DNA from: Thermoflexus sp.
GTDB lineage: Bacteria > Chloroflexota > Anaerolineae > Thermoflexales > Thermoflexaceae
Reading direction: 5' to 3'
DNA: 48,968 nt
NCBI RefSeq assembly: GCF_034432235.1
Contig: NZ_DAOUCJ010000105.1
Coordinates: 1 to 48,968, forward strand
Both the position numbers and the translations under genes were made by a program. This document shows positions 34,601 through 42,504 of this stretch, one piece after another. Numbering within the stretch: the first letter of the stretch is position 1; each line of letters begins with the position of its first letter. The notes under the pieces were generated by a model. The model was given only the letters and a program-made list of their open reading frames with translations. It did no database searches and was not told the DNA's origin.

Positions 34601-37600
34601 ATGAAGGCGTCGGTGATGCCCACCGAGATGTTGAAGTTGGTGATAGCGTTCTCGTCCGTCTTGCAGGTGATGAACTCCTCGATGTCCGGATGATCCACCC
34701 GGAGCACCGCCATGTTGGCACCACGGCGGCTGTTGTGGGTCACCATGCCATTGGCCAGATAGGTGTGATTGTCCGACACCTCCAGATCCAGTGTCAGCGC
34801 CTCGCCGGCGGGCTCAACGGATCGAACATAGACGAACCAGCGATCGCCCACCGGGGGAGCATGTCGGGCGAATTCGGGATATCGCTCTGTTAGCTCTTCA
34901 TAAGCCGTAAGGGTGAGCCGACGCTCCCCCCGGACGTAGCGCAGCAAGGCGCGTCGCAGCGCCGGGCGCGTGCTTCGGATCTTCCGACCGGTTCCTCGCC
35001 CTCGTCGATCCCGCTGGGGAAGGGCGGTCGCTTCCAGAACCGGGCTGAGCCAGTAAGCGGGCTCCGGAAGCGGATAGGCGGATTCACGATTCGAATCCGG
35101 GATCCGTTCCAGGCAAACCCGGAAACGGGAACGGGGATCACAGCCGATCCGCTCCGCCCATGCCCGCAGCCCGGCAGAGGAGACAATGCGAACGAACCAG
35201 GGGCGGGACCGTCCGAACCGGTTCCCGGATGGATGACCCGGACGCACTTTCACCGGACACCCCAGGCCGATGAGCAGCACTGCCACTTCTCGGGCCAGGC
35301 GCTCCGAGGCGGTGCAGAGCATCGGATAGCCATGGACGACGGTCCCATCGGCTTCGAAAAGCCCCCGCAGGTAAGCCGCCACCACCGAAGGAGGGCTGAG
35401 CCGGATCAGGCGGGGGACGCTGGCCTCCACGCTCCGGCCCTTCCCCAAACCGTTCACGCAAAGGAACTCCTTCACCGCGCGGTTATCGATGATGAAAAGC
35501 GTGGAGCCATCCCCGGGCCTGCGCCGGACATGGACCTGAACCTCGAAGAGGCGCTCCATCAGTCGGGGCATCTCTTCGATCAGGTAAGAATGATTGGCCA
35601 CGGCCACCCCGATCCGATGATCGTTCTCCTCCTGGGCCACGAAGCCATCGCCCGTGAGATACCCCAGGAAGAAAGCGAACTCCTCGTCCAGAACGTGGGG
35701 CAGCCGGGGCATGACCTGATTGCCGTGTCGCTTCTCGACCGGCTTCAGGGGCTGGAGATGGCCATGATGCTGGCCCAGAATGACCGGGATGGCATCGCCG
35801 GGCTGCAGCTCATCCAGCCGACGCCAGACCCAACCTTCCCGCGTCAGCACCTTCACCTTATGATCCGGCGTGCCGGTCAGCGTCAGGCCTTCCTCCGTCA
35901 CCACGCGCAACACCTGGGATCGGCCGCGGTTGTAGCCGTGAAGGGAAATCCGCGGGCCCTGATCGGTCAGCACGGTGATGCGCTGCGGCTGCCATCCGGG
36001 CTTTTCCGGATCGACGATCTCGTCCAGCCGGAGCAGCCCATGCGCGGTGAACACCAGGGTGTCCGGCGTCAGACATCCTCCCTGAGCGATCTCCCCGAAG
36101 GCGCGATCGTAGACCCGCAGAAAGCCCACCGGGCCGGTGGCCCGGCCCATCGAGGAGAAAACGATGGCGTTCTTGGGGCGCAGACGGGAGAACGAGAACC
36201 CGTTGCCGCCGCCCGTCTGCTGGATCAGCGCCGCATCCCGCAGCGTCTGAAAGATCCCCCCCGGGATCTTCCCCATGTCGTCCTCCAGGGGGAGGACAAA
36301 ACAATTATGAACTACAACACCTTCTACAACGTAAGTGTGATCTTCTTCTACCTCACAGTTATAAACATATCCTTCGTAATAAATTTCTTCTATGTTTTCT
36401 ATTTCGAAGTAAACGTGTTCTTCGTCCCGTAACACCCCATTATTTGACCCTCCGGCGTCTGGGAGATGGATCCCGAAAGCCTTTTCAATTAATCGTCGAG
36501 ATCGGAGAGGAGACATGATGATCTGAGCAGCCTCACGGGCATTTGGAGTCACATAAGTGGTATCTACGCCACGAATAGATGCTTCATATCCCAATCGAAG
36601 CAAAATTTGCCACGTCTGAAAGATGAGCGTCGGGTTGCTTAACGTGAGTCGGAATGCCCTGAATAATTTGGCGGATTTCCTCCCATTAATCAGATACGCT
36701 TTCTCGCTGTAAAATCCGTCTCCTCGAAGTAGACCCGCTAGAAACTCTTCTTGAAGATCAAAATTGGCGTATTGCATCCAAATAGGGATGCGTTTGTTGT
36801 AGGAATGTCGACCAAATTGATTAAAGAACCACTGAGCGAGAGCTCGATTATATAAATCAATGTGAACCCAGTTTCCCCTTGAAGAATTCATAATAGGCGT
36901 AAACCCTAAAATACTACTCAATATATTCGAGACATCAGCATGATATTCCTTTTCTTTGATGGAAAAAGTGAACCGAACATATTCAAGATCTGGACCCAGT
37001 GTTCCCTCGGCCACGTAGTATCCACAAAGTCGTGCAACCTCGGAGCTGAGTGGGATATGGCGTGGGATCCAGCGAGCTTGGCGGCCGGAATTTTGATAAG
37101 CAGCCGGTCGACGAACCCGAATCGTGGTAGGGGTGCTCTGGACTTCGAGATCTTCCCTAGAGAGGGTCTCCGCTAAATCGAAGGAGGGCGTAGAAAGAAT
37201 GCCTTTCGGAAAGCCGATGGCAACGCGATCTCCGGGACGAAGATCTGCGGCCATCACCCATCCCCGAGGAGTCAGAAAAGGATGCTCCGGGGTTACTTCG
37301 ATCCTCCGGCCGATTCGTCGCACTTTGATGATCCGCAACGGCCCCCGATAAAATCGTCGAGACGTCTGCAGGACCGGCTGGTAGCGGCCTCGATGAGTCA
37401 GAACGCGATCACCGGGCCGTAGGTCGGCGATCCGTTTGAGTCCATGCTCTGTTATCACCCGTATTTCCGGCGTGAAACATGCCGCCAGCTGCCCCAGAGG
37501 GGTGCCGGCACCGGTGAAGGTGGGGGAATTGGGGAGAAAGCGGAGGGCGGTGAGCATTCGGTAGAACCGCTCCTCCCACAGGGCCGGATCGCCGCCCAGC

Positions 37601-37785
37601 TCCTTCTCCGCCTCGGCGATGGCCCGGGCCACCCGACGGAACATCTCGGGGATCGTCTCCACCGGCCGGCCGTCCGGCCCCTTGCGCAGATACCGCCGCT
37701 CCAGGACGATGCGGCCGTTCTCCGTTAATGGGATCTCCGCCTCCGTATCGGCTTCATCCACCCGGATCTCCCAGCGCGTCGTCAT
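31612..37785 (-). CDS. nrdJ: Adenosylcobalamin-dependent ribonucleotide reductase (class II) with three inteins
   Basis: The 2057-aa precursor would give an 855-aa mature enzyme if all three inteins were removed, the usual NrdJ length. It reduces ribonucleotides using a cobalamin-generated thiyl radical. Extein landmarks: LGQLAA/CFVLPLEDDM (redox Cys), QTGGGNGFSFSRLRP, GG/SRRGANMAVLRVDHPDI, NP/CGEQ (radical Cys region), NSISKTINFPE, and C-terminal CxxC pairs CPQC...CRTCYNCGYSEC for re-reduction. Inteins occupy residues 103-494, 571-1018 and 1151-1512. The start at 37785 follows AAGGAGGAAG. Two NrdR-box palindromes lie about 125-170 bases upstream, and nrdR is the next gene upstream on the same strand. 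Confidence 0.95.
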   Translation of the reverse strand: MTTRWEIRVDEADTEAEIPLTENGRIVLERRYLRKGPDGRPVETIPEMFRRVARAIAEAEKELGGDPALWEERFYRMLTALRFLPNSPTFTGAGTPLGQLAACFTPEIRVITEHGLKRIADLRPGDRVLTHRGRYQPVLQTSRRFYRGPLRIIKVRRIGRRIEVTPEHPFLTPRGWVMAADLRPGDRVAIGFPKGILSTPSFDLAETLSREDLEVQSTPTTIRVRRPAAYQNSGRQARWIPRHIPLSSEVARLCGYYVAEGTLGPDLEYVRFTFSIKEKEYHADVSNILSSILGFTPIMNSSRGNWVHIDLYNRALAQWFFNQFGRHSYNKRIPIWMQYANFDLQEEFLAGLLRGDGFYSEKAYLINGRKSAKLFRAFRLTLSNPTLIFQTWQILLRLGYEASIRGVDTTYVTPNAREAAQIIMSPLRSRRLIEKAFGIHLPDAGGSNNGVLRDEEHVYFEIENIEEIYYEGYVYNCEVEEDHTYVVEGVVVHNCFVLPLEDDMGKIPGGIFQTLRDAALIQQTGGGNGFSFSRLRPKNAIVFSSMGRATGPVGFLRVYDRAFGEIAQGGCLTPDTLVFTAHGLLRLDEIVDPEKPGWQPQRITVLTDQGPRISLHGYNRGRSQVLRVVTEEGLTLTGTPDHKVKVLTREGWVWRRLDELQPGDAIPVILGQHHGHLQPLKPVEKRHGNQVMPRLPHVLDEEFAFFLGYLTGDGFVAQEENDHRIGVAVANHSYLIEEMPRLMERLFEVQVHVRRRPGDGSTLFIIDNRAVKEFLCVNGLGKGRSVEASVPRLIRLSPPSVVAAYLRGLFEADGTVVHGYPMLCTASERLAREVAVLLIGLGCPVKVRPGHPSGNRFGRSRPWFVRIVSSAGLRAWAERIGCDPRSRFRVCLERIPDSNRESAYPLPEPAYWLSPVLEATALPQRDRRGRGTGRKIRSTRPALRRALLRYVRGERRLTLTAYEELTERYPEFARHAPPVGDRWFVYVRSVEPAGEALTLDLEVSDNHTYLANGMVTHNSRRGANMAVLRVDHPDIEEFITCKTDENAITNFNISVGITDAFMRAVENDEEWELRFPDVLHPAYRNFRGTLEDAERVGIPIRVYKRVRARDLFRKIATQAHHNGEPGVLFLDTANRSNPVPHLYTLEATNPCVTGDTLVATPQGWRYAAEIRTGDEICTVLGTGRVERIEVYKERPVYRVFLSDGGVIKVTAAHQFHVRDSRTKFYEPRRVDQLKPGDWVRVFPARMPNNPVPDKPPHLSDREFGFLIGVLVGDGCYTEHALSRNVVRFSTHADEEEWNAVVREAFQKLGATHFVTDVNPGSRSMMMDPKPGSVIAGWVRTLLLPPARSPEKRLPLAYINSNREFLEGLLDGLFSTDGSVDLSSNHPLLRFHTSSEELARQVRLILLMFGVHARIHRTVRKRHALNGREIRHDRPKYDVVISGASLGRFIEQIRLSHPEKRRRLEEAALRCNFTGGNWAAQVVKIEFAGYETVYDLYEPQSDTWITEGYVSRGCGEQWLGPYENCCLGSVNLARHVKYVDGRAEVDWEKLRETVEWATRFLDNVVQVNQYVPAVPQLKEAAYRTRRIGLGFMGLADLMYHLRIRYGSEEGQEFAAQIAEFIRYHAMRTSIELAKERGPFPAIRGSIYDPENLKWEPPKPLKPYTRDWGRPPLDWNAIVEGIRRYGIRNAAQTTVAPTGTLSTVAGCEGYGCEPVFALAYIRYVHEAEGRLELRYVSPLFMRALKEAGLDEEARARIIEEVLRKGTCQHIQELPDWIRHTFVVAQDLTPEEHVWMQASIQAFIDNSISKTINFPEKATIEDVEKAYILAWKLGCKGLTVYVAGSRQKEVLETLETKEKKEKKREEGPMVPTQPTLPQPVGPTVRPRPQKLAGVTYRIATPVGTAFITLNENGEGQPFEVFLNVGKAGSDIAAVAEAIGRLISLLLRLPSPVPPAERLRQVVDQLQGIGGGRALGFGPERVRSLPDGIARVLAEYLAERGLEAHAIPSPPPALPLPEPRPEPAEREALGPVGDLCPQCGEATLLEQEGCRTCYNCGYSEC
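33250..34335 (-). mobile_element. Intein 3 (362 aa) at NP/CGEQ, with non-canonical C-terminal junction
   Basis: It begins CVTGDTLVATPQGW after extein LEATNP. Block B VTAAHQFHV is intact. A LAGLIDADG endonuclease is visible (FLIGVLVGDG and LLDGLFSTDG). The C-terminal end reads SDTWITEGYVSRG and is followed by Cys-GEQ. The block-F His of the other two inteins (DHTY, NHTY) is Asp here, the penultimate His is Arg and the terminal Asn is Gly. The N-terminal chemistry looks possible, but Asn cyclisation does not. DNA composition is GC-rich like the host. Confidence 0.85.
34732..36075 (-). mobile_element. Intein 2 (448 aa) at GG/SRRGA
   Basis: It begins CLTPDTLVFTAHGLLRL after extein EIAQGG and ends NHTYLANGMVTHN before Ser1019 of SRRGANMAVL. 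Block B is TGTPDHKVKV. LAGLIDADG endonuclease motifs are FFLGYLTGDG and YLRGLFEADG. All canonical splice residues are present (Cys1, block B His, penultimate His, terminal Asn, Ser+1). Codon usage matches the GC-rich host, suggesting long residence. Confidence 0.92.
36304..37479 (-). mobile_element. Intein 1 (392 aa) at AA/CFVLP, AT-richer than its host gene
   Basis: It begins CFTPEIRVITEHGLKRI after extein LGQLAA and ends DHTYVVEGVVVHN before Cys495. Block B is VTPEHPFL. Endonuclease motifs are LCGYYVAEG and FLAGLLRGDG. Splice residues are canonical. The endonuclease-coding part (about 36310-37200) is visibly richer in A/T, with codons such as ATA, AGA and TTA, unlike the rest of the gene. 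This suggests recent acquisition from a lower-GC donor. Confidence 0.92.
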
Positions 37786-37908
37786 GGCCGCTTCCTCCTT
37801 CCCTTAGGGATCGCTTGGAATCGATGCGCGCCGGGCTCCATCGGCCTGCTGACCCCATGGAGCCCATGGACACCATCCGGATCTCCGCTCCCCTCGGATA
37901 ACCAGAGG

Positions 37909-37956
37909 AACCGCCATATATGGCGGTTTATTTGACATTAATTCCTATATATGGCG
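37909..37956. promoter_or_regulatory. Tandem NrdR-box-like palindromes upstream of nrdJ
   Basis: Box 1 is the perfect 20-bp palindrome AACCGCCATATATGGCGGTT (37909-37928). Box 2 shares ATATATGGCG (37947-37956, within CCTATATATGGCG). The shared cores are 31 bp apart, three helical turns, as described for paired NrdR boxes in other bacteria. NrdR is encoded next door. NrdR should bind here with nucleotide cofactor and repress nrdJ when dATP is high. The -10/-35 of nrdJ could not be assigned. Confidence 0.75.
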
Positions 37957-38041
37957 AATCCGTGGGCACGATGGAGCCATCGGCAGGGTGTTCGCGGATC
38001 GGTTTCCTGGGATGGGAACAGGGCCCGAGGTCGGGCGCAGT

Positions 38042-38533
38042 TCAGGCCGGGCCGGCCGGCGAGGGGGCGCTTTCCCGGGCTCGGGCCTCCAGGAGGTTAT
38101 CGATCTCCTGTCGGATGCTCTCCAGATCGCTCAAGCCGAGATACACGATGGCGTAGCGGATATAGGCGATCTCATCCAGCTCCTTCAACCCCGCGATGAC
38201 CATGTCGCCGATCTGGCGGCTGGGGATCTCCGATTTCCCCATCGCCTGGAGGCGGGCTTCGATCCGCTCCACCAGGCGCTCCAGGGCCTCCGCCGGGATG
38301 GGCCGTTTGGCGCAGGCGATCTGGATCCCCCGCAACAGCTTCTCCCGGTCAAAGGGCTCCCGTCGCCCATCCCGCTTGATCACCATGGGCGCGAGGTGGA
38401 TCGGCCGCTCAATGGTGGTGAACCGGCGCAGACACCGGGGGCACTCCCGACGCCGCCGCACCGCCCGCCGCTCCGCCTCCGGCGTGGTGTCGATCACCCG
38501 CGTGTCCTCACTCCCGCAAAAGGGACAGCGCAC
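38042..38533 (-). CDS. nrdR: Transcriptional repressor NrdR
   Basis: The 163-aa protein has an N-terminal zinc ribbon (VRCPFCGSEDTRVIDT...RECPRCLRRFTT, four Cys) and an ATP-cone (about residues 49-139, MVIKRDGRREPFDREKLLRGIQIAC). NrdR senses ATP/dATP and represses ribonucleotide reductase genes. It lies directly upstream of nrdJ on the same strand. The start is taken as GTG 38533, giving the family N-terminus (V/M)RCPFC. No Shine-Dalgarno is visible, and an NrdR-like palindrome occupies the leader 10-23 bases upstream. Confidence 0.94.
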   Translation of the reverse strand: MRCPFCGSEDTRVIDTTPEAERRAVRRRRECPRCLRRFTTIERPIHLAPMVIKRDGRREPFDREKLLRGIQIACAKRPIPAEALERLVERIEARLQAMGKSEIPSRQIGDMVIAGLKELDEIAYIRYAIVYLGLSDLESIRQEIDNLLEARARESAPSPAGPA

Positions 38534-38542
38534 GGACGAGAC

Positions 38543-38556
38543 CCCTATATATAGGG
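38543..38556. promoter_or_regulatory. NrdR-box-like palindrome in the nrdR leader
   Basis: The 14-bp perfect palindrome CCCTATATATAGGG shares the TATATA core with the nrdJ boxes. It lies between the predicted nrdR transcription start (near 38597) and the GTG at 38533. This implies autoregulation by a roadblock downstream of the promoter rather than at the -10/-35. Only one box is seen. Confidence 0.6.
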
Positions 38557-38603
38557 TAGAAAACGGGTCGATCCGCCAGATCTTCGGACCCAGGCGGGCC
38601 TTT

Positions 38604-38632
38604 ATCGTAGCATGGAGGCAGGGGGCTGTCAA
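38604..38632 (-). promoter_or_regulatory. sigma-70 promoter of nrdR
   Basis: The minus strand has TTGACA (38632-38627), a 17-base spacer and TACGAT (38609-38604). The start would be near 38597, about 64 bases before the GTG. The leader contains the CCCTATATATAGGG palindrome. Confidence 0.7.
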
Positions 38633-38680
38633 GCGCCACCGAACGCTTTAACCTGCGAGGAGGTCGGCCGCTGAGCGCGG

Positions 38681-39292
38681 CTATCCCGCTCGATCCTCCA
38701 GATGGCATGTATCGTTCAGGCGGATCACGACCCAGCGCCCATCCTGAACGACCAGCTCGGTCAGCGAGGCGTTATCGAAGCGGAAAGGGGAAGGCCGATC
38801 CAGGGGGAAGCCCAGCCAGCACCGGAAGAACATGGCGAAGGTCCCCCCGTGGGCCACCACCGCCACCGTTTGCTCCGGCCGGGCCATCGCCGCCTGCATC
38901 GCCGCCCACACCCGCTCCGCGAAGGCCTCGCGGGGCTCCACCCCTTCGATGGCCGCGGTCGGATCCCGGGCCATCTCCCGCCAGGCCCGCTGCAACGCGG
39001 CCACCTCCTCCCCCGGGCGTCCCTCGAAGGGGCCCTGCCTGCGCTCCTTCAAGCGCTCATCCACCTCGATGGGGACCCCCCAGGCGGCGGCGAGGATGCG
39101 GGCGGTCTCATAGGCCCGCCACAACGGGCTGCAGAGGATGAGGTCCGGCGGAGCGGCCCGCAGGCGCTCCGCCAGCCGGCGGGCCTGCTCCCGACCTACG
39201 TCATCCAGGGGCACATCCGCCCACCCCTGGATCCGTCCCTCGGCGTTCCACGCCGTGCGCCCGTGGCGGATCAGATACAGTCGCTCCGGCAT
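38681..39292 (-). CDS. Histidine phosphatase family protein (phosphoglycerate mutase-like)
   Basis: The 203-aa protein has the RHG motif LYLIRHGRTAWNAEGRIQGWADVPLD at the N-terminus and the second catalytic His in VVAHGGTFAMF. The family includes broad phosphatases, cofactor-dependent phosphoglycerate mutases and alpha-ribazole phosphatase (CobC) of cobalamin synthesis. Proximity to the B12-dependent nrdJ makes CobC a thought, but no residue here decides it. The ATG at 39292 fits the family start (MPERLYLIRHG). Confidence 0.85.
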   Translation of the reverse strand: MPERLYLIRHGRTAWNAEGRIQGWADVPLDDVGREQARRLAERLRAAPPDLILCSPLWRAYETARILAAAWGVPIEVDERLKERRQGPFEGRPGEEVAALQRAWREMARDPTAAIEGVEPREAFAERVWAAMQAAMARPEQTVAVVAHGGTFAMFFRCWLGFPLDRPSPFRFDNASLTELVVQDGRWVVIRLNDTCHLEDRAG

Positions 39293-39457
39293 CTCAGCGG
39301 TTCTCCCCACCCGACTTCATTGTCCTGCCTGTCGCATCCCTTGAGGCTCCATGTCCCCGTCCGGCGATTCCACACCGGGTTACCCGACATGCTCGATGTA
39401 TACCCGATCTCCGGAGCCCTCCACGCCTTTCGTTCCCCGGGGCGCAGGCCAACGGGG

Positions 39458-41311
39458 TTACGGAATCTCCAGGGTCCCCACCTCCACGCCATCCCCGATG
39501 GAGCCATCCACCCGGACCGGCCATCGGGCCCCGGAGACAGGATCATAGAGGCCGACCCGGATCCGGTAAAAGCCGTGGAGATCCCGGGGCAGGATCACCC
39601 GGATGAAGACCGGGAAAGCGTGATCGGGGGGCCAGGAGGAGATCGGCACGAGATCGTTCGGCAGCGGGCCGTCCCGCTGGGCCACCAGATGCCCGGCGGA
39701 ATCCAGGACATGAACGAACATCCGGGGAGAACGAGGGACCGGCCCCACCCGCGCCCAGGCCAGCGTCACCCCGAGCAGGTCCCCCGGCCAGCGCGGCGGG
39801 CGCAGGTGAACGCCCCGCAATTCGATCTTCCCCTCGAAATCCGCCCGCAAGGGCGTGAAGGCGAACCCGTGGAAGGGCGGCCACGTCTCATAATAGGCCA
39901 CCCAGAGGGATCCGAACGGCTGTCCCCCGACCTCGAAGCCGTTCTCCAGCAACAGCCCATCGAAAAGCCCCAGGGGGTCTACCACCTCCTGCTGCCAGCC
40001 GAAGAGCCACAGCCGCCAGGGGCCCTCCGCGGGGCCGTAGCGGCGGCGGGCGTCCTCCAGCGCGGCACGAACGGCCGCCTCGTCCCACACCGGAGACTCC
40101 GGGCCCATCCATAGCGGGGCGGGAACTCCTATGCGTTCCCAGTAGTAAAGAACGGCCCAGTTGGCCCGCAGGGCGAGGGCCGCTTCCCCCGGCCGGATCT
40201 GCCGGGCCACGTGGGCTACCGCCTCCCGATACGGATCGCGGCCGCGGCCCGGATCCGCCCACCATGTCCGCCATGGGACGAGGAGCATGGCTCCCAGGGG
40301 CAGGAGGAACAGCGCCCCGATCCATCCACTCGTCCGGCGCGGCAACCCGGGGATCCGCGCCCCGAGGAGCTCCCCCAGCCGGGCGGCCCCGCCGCCGATC
40401 CCGATGACCCAGAGCGCCCACAGGAAAATCCCATAGCGGGGATGGAACAGGGCGAACCGGGGGAAAACCGTCACCAGGGTCGCGATGGTCAGGGCCGTGG
40501 TGCCCAGGGTGAGGGCCGCCCACCGGCGGGCGAAGGCGTTCCAGCGGAGCAGAGCGGCCAGGGCGAGGATAGCGGCGGGAAGCCAGGTCCCTTCCCCCGG
40601 CCAGAACCCGTGGGCGAGGGCGGAGAGGATCCCCGACAGGGTCGCGGGGGGTCGGAGGAAATCCTCGGGACGAACGAACCGTTCTCGGGCGAAGATCAGC
40701 CAGGGGCCGACGAGCAACAGGAGCCCCAGCATGCTCGCGGCCCATCGCCGGCGCGCCGCGGGGCGGCGGGCGCTCCCCAGCCCCAGCCCGATGGCCATCA
40801 CGGCCGCCGGGAAAAGCCCGTAATAATGCGTGAGGATCGTTCCGGCGGCGAACAGCGTCCAGATCAGGAAGCGGAGCGGCGTGGGCTTCCGGAGGATCGC
40901 TTCCATTCCCTCGAAGGCGGCCAGCGCCCCGGTGGCCAGCATTGCATACATCCGGGCTTCCTGGACATAATACAGCCAGAACGGGGAAAGCCCCATCGCC
41001 AGCATCGTCAGGATCCCCGCGGGCCGTCCCCACCCGCGCGCGGCGATCCGTCCGGCCAGGGCGGCCGCCAGCAGGCCAAACACCACCGAGGGCCACCGCA
41101 GCGCGAACTCGCTCTCCCCGGCAATCCGGATCCAGAGATGGAGAAGCAGGTAATAGAGGAAGGGGCTGCGGTCCGCCGCCGTGGCCTGCAGCATCTCCGG
41201 GATCGGCATGCGGGCCAGATGCCAGGACCATCCCTCGTCGAACCAGAGGGAAGGGACGTGGAGGCGATTCAGGAAGATGGCGGACAAGAGCACCAACCAT
41301 GCGATCGGCAT
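39458..41311 (-). CDS. GT-C membrane glycosyltransferase (GT39/ArnT-like)
   Basis: The 617-aa polytopic protein has about ten hydrophobic segments in the first 400 residues and a soluble C-terminal domain. The first extracytoplasmic loop carries the acidic motif WFDEGW (Asp25-Glu26) and later YYVQEARMYA, both typical of GT39/PMT/ArnT enzymes, which use polyprenyl-phosphate sugars outside the membrane. The divergently encoded GT2 at 41563 is the kind of enzyme that makes such donors. The C-terminal part (about 440-617) resembles a beta-rich carbohydrate-related module without a clear name. The acceptor is unknown. Confidence 0.83.
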   Translation of the reverse strand: MPIAWLVLLSAIFLNRLHVPSLWFDEGWSWHLARMPIPEMLQATAADRSPFLYYLLLHLWIRIAGESEFALRWPSVVFGLLAAALAGRIAARGWGRPAGILTMLAMGLSPFWLYYVQEARMYAMLATGALAAFEGMEAILRKPTPLRFLIWTLFAAGTILTHYYGLFPAAVMAIGLGLGSARRPAARRRWAASMLGLLLLVGPWLIFARERFVRPEDFLRPPATLSGILSALAHGFWPGEGTWLPAAILALAALLRWNAFARRWAALTLGTTALTIATLVTVFPRFALFHPRYGIFLWALWVIGIGGGAARLGELLGARIPGLPRRTSGWIGALFLLPLGAMLLVPWRTWWADPGRGRDPYREAVAHVARQIRPGEAALALRANWAVLYYWERIGVPAPLWMGPESPVWDEAAVRAALEDARRRYGPAEGPWRLWLFGWQQEVVDPLGLFDGLLLENGFEVGGQPFGSLWVAYYETWPPFHGFAFTPLRADFEGKIELRGVHLRPPRWPGDLLGVTLAWARVGPVPRSPRMFVHVLDSAGHLVAQRDGPLPNDLVPISSWPPDHAFPVFIRVILPRDLHGFYRIRVGLYDPVSGARWPVRVDGSIGDGVEVGTLEIP

Positions 41312-41562
41312 TCCGGTTCAATCCCGAACGCGGCTTGCGGCGCGCCCGGGCGAGGGGAGCTCCCTCGGCGCCCGGCGGCGGCCTTCGATTTCCAGAGGAC
41401 GCATCCGGACGGATCCGCTCCTCAAAGTGTAACCATCGAGGCTTTCCCTGCCAAACCGGTTCCCCGGAGTGGCCGGCTCAGGCTATTATGGAAAAGGGCG
41501 GCCCGGCGGGGCTCGCATCCGGGGGAAGGGAGACACCGGAAGGATCTGGGGGCGAAGGGCTC

Positions 41563-42504
41563 ATGCACATCGTCGTGCAGATCCCAGCCTACAACGAAGC
41601 GGAGACCATCGGGGAGGTGATCCGAGGGATCCCGCGGGAGATCCCGGGGGTGGAGCGGGTCACCGTCCTGGTGGTGGATGACGGCTCAACCGACGGGACT
41701 GGAGCGATCGCCCGTTCCGCCGGAGCGGACATCGTCATACGGCATCGGCGGAACCGGGGGCTGGCGGCCGCCTTTCAGACCGGGTTCGACGCCGCCCTGC
41801 GTCTGGGCGCGGACATCATTGTGAACGTAGACGCCGATGGCCAGTATGATCCGGGAGACATCCCGGCGCTGATCGCGCCCATCCTGCGAGGGGAAGCCGA
41901 CATGGTCGTCGGCGATCGACAGGTCAACCGCCTGGCCCACTTCCCCTGGCACAAGCGCATTCTGTCCGCCCTGGGCTCGGCCGTCGTGCGCTGGGCCTCA
42001 GGGCTGGACGTTCCGGACGCGCCGAGCGGCTTCCGGGCCTACAGTCGGGAGGCGGCCCTGCGATTGATCGTGCTGACGGACTTCTCGTATACCGTGGAAC
42101 ATCTGATCCAGGCCGGCAAGCGACGTCTGGCCGTCACCCATGTTCCCATCCATGCCCGTCCCACTTCCCGGCCCTCCCGGCTCCATCAGGGCCTATGGGA
42201 TTTCATCAAACGGCAGGGGGCGACCATTGTGCGGGTCTACGCGAGCTACGAGCCGCTGAAGGCCTTTTTCTATCTCTCCCTTCCCTTCTGGGGGGTTGGC
42301 CTGATCCTCTTCGCCCGGCTGGCGTGGTTTTTCATCACCGAAGGTTTCGCCCTGCGAGGTCACCTGCAATCCCTGATCGTCGCCACCCTCTCGATCATCC
42401 TGGCCTTTCTGATCTTCCTGTTCGGCCTCCTGGCTGACCGCATCGGCGACAATCGCCGGCTGCTGGAGGAACTCCTGTATCGCTTGAGGGAACGGGAGGA
42501 GTAG
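41563..42504 (+). CDS. GT2 family glycosyltransferase, polyprenyl-phosphate type
   Basis: The 313-aa protein has a GT-A catalytic domain (VQIPAYNEAETI, VVDDGSTDGT, NVDADGQYDPGD with the metal-binding DxD, and the FRAYSR region) followed by two C-terminal membrane helices (about 235-295), the arrangement of dolichyl/undecaprenyl-phosphate sugar synthases. It likely charges a lipid carrier for GT-C enzymes such as the divergent gene. The ATG at 41563 was chosen because homology begins there; the long open frame upstream overlaps the divergent gene and is not used. Its 3' end overlaps the convergent methyltransferase by 110 bases. Confidence 0.87.
   Translation: MHIVVQIPAYNEAETIGEVIRGIPREIPGVERVTVLVVDDGSTDGTGAIARSAGADIVIRHRRNRGLAAAFQTGFDAALRLGADIIVNVDADGQYDPGDIPALIAPILRGEADMVVGDRQVNRLAHFPWHKRILSALGSAVVRWASGLDVPDAPSGFRAYSREAALRLIVLTDFSYTVEHLIQAGKRRLAVTHVPIHARPTSRPSRLHQGLWDFIKRQGATIVRVYASYEPLKAFFYLSLPFWGVGLILFARLAWFFITEGFALRGHLQSLIVATLSIILAFLIFLFGLLADRIGDNRRLLEELLYRLREREE

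Noticed and set aside
37932..37937. TTGACA as a plus-strand promoter -35 between the NrdR boxes
   Set aside because: No -10 at 16-18 bases and no plus-strand gene downstream.
37786..38041. Cobalamin riboswitch before the B12-dependent nrdJ
   Set aside because: No B12-box (GCC-x-CTG type) or conserved core was found; the region is instead explained by NrdR-box palindromes.
40942..41562. N-terminal extension of the GT2 glycosyltransferase
   Set aside because: The extra ~207 codons are Arg/Pro-rich, overlap the divergent GT-C gene and show no homology pattern; the GT2 domain begins right at the ATG 41563.
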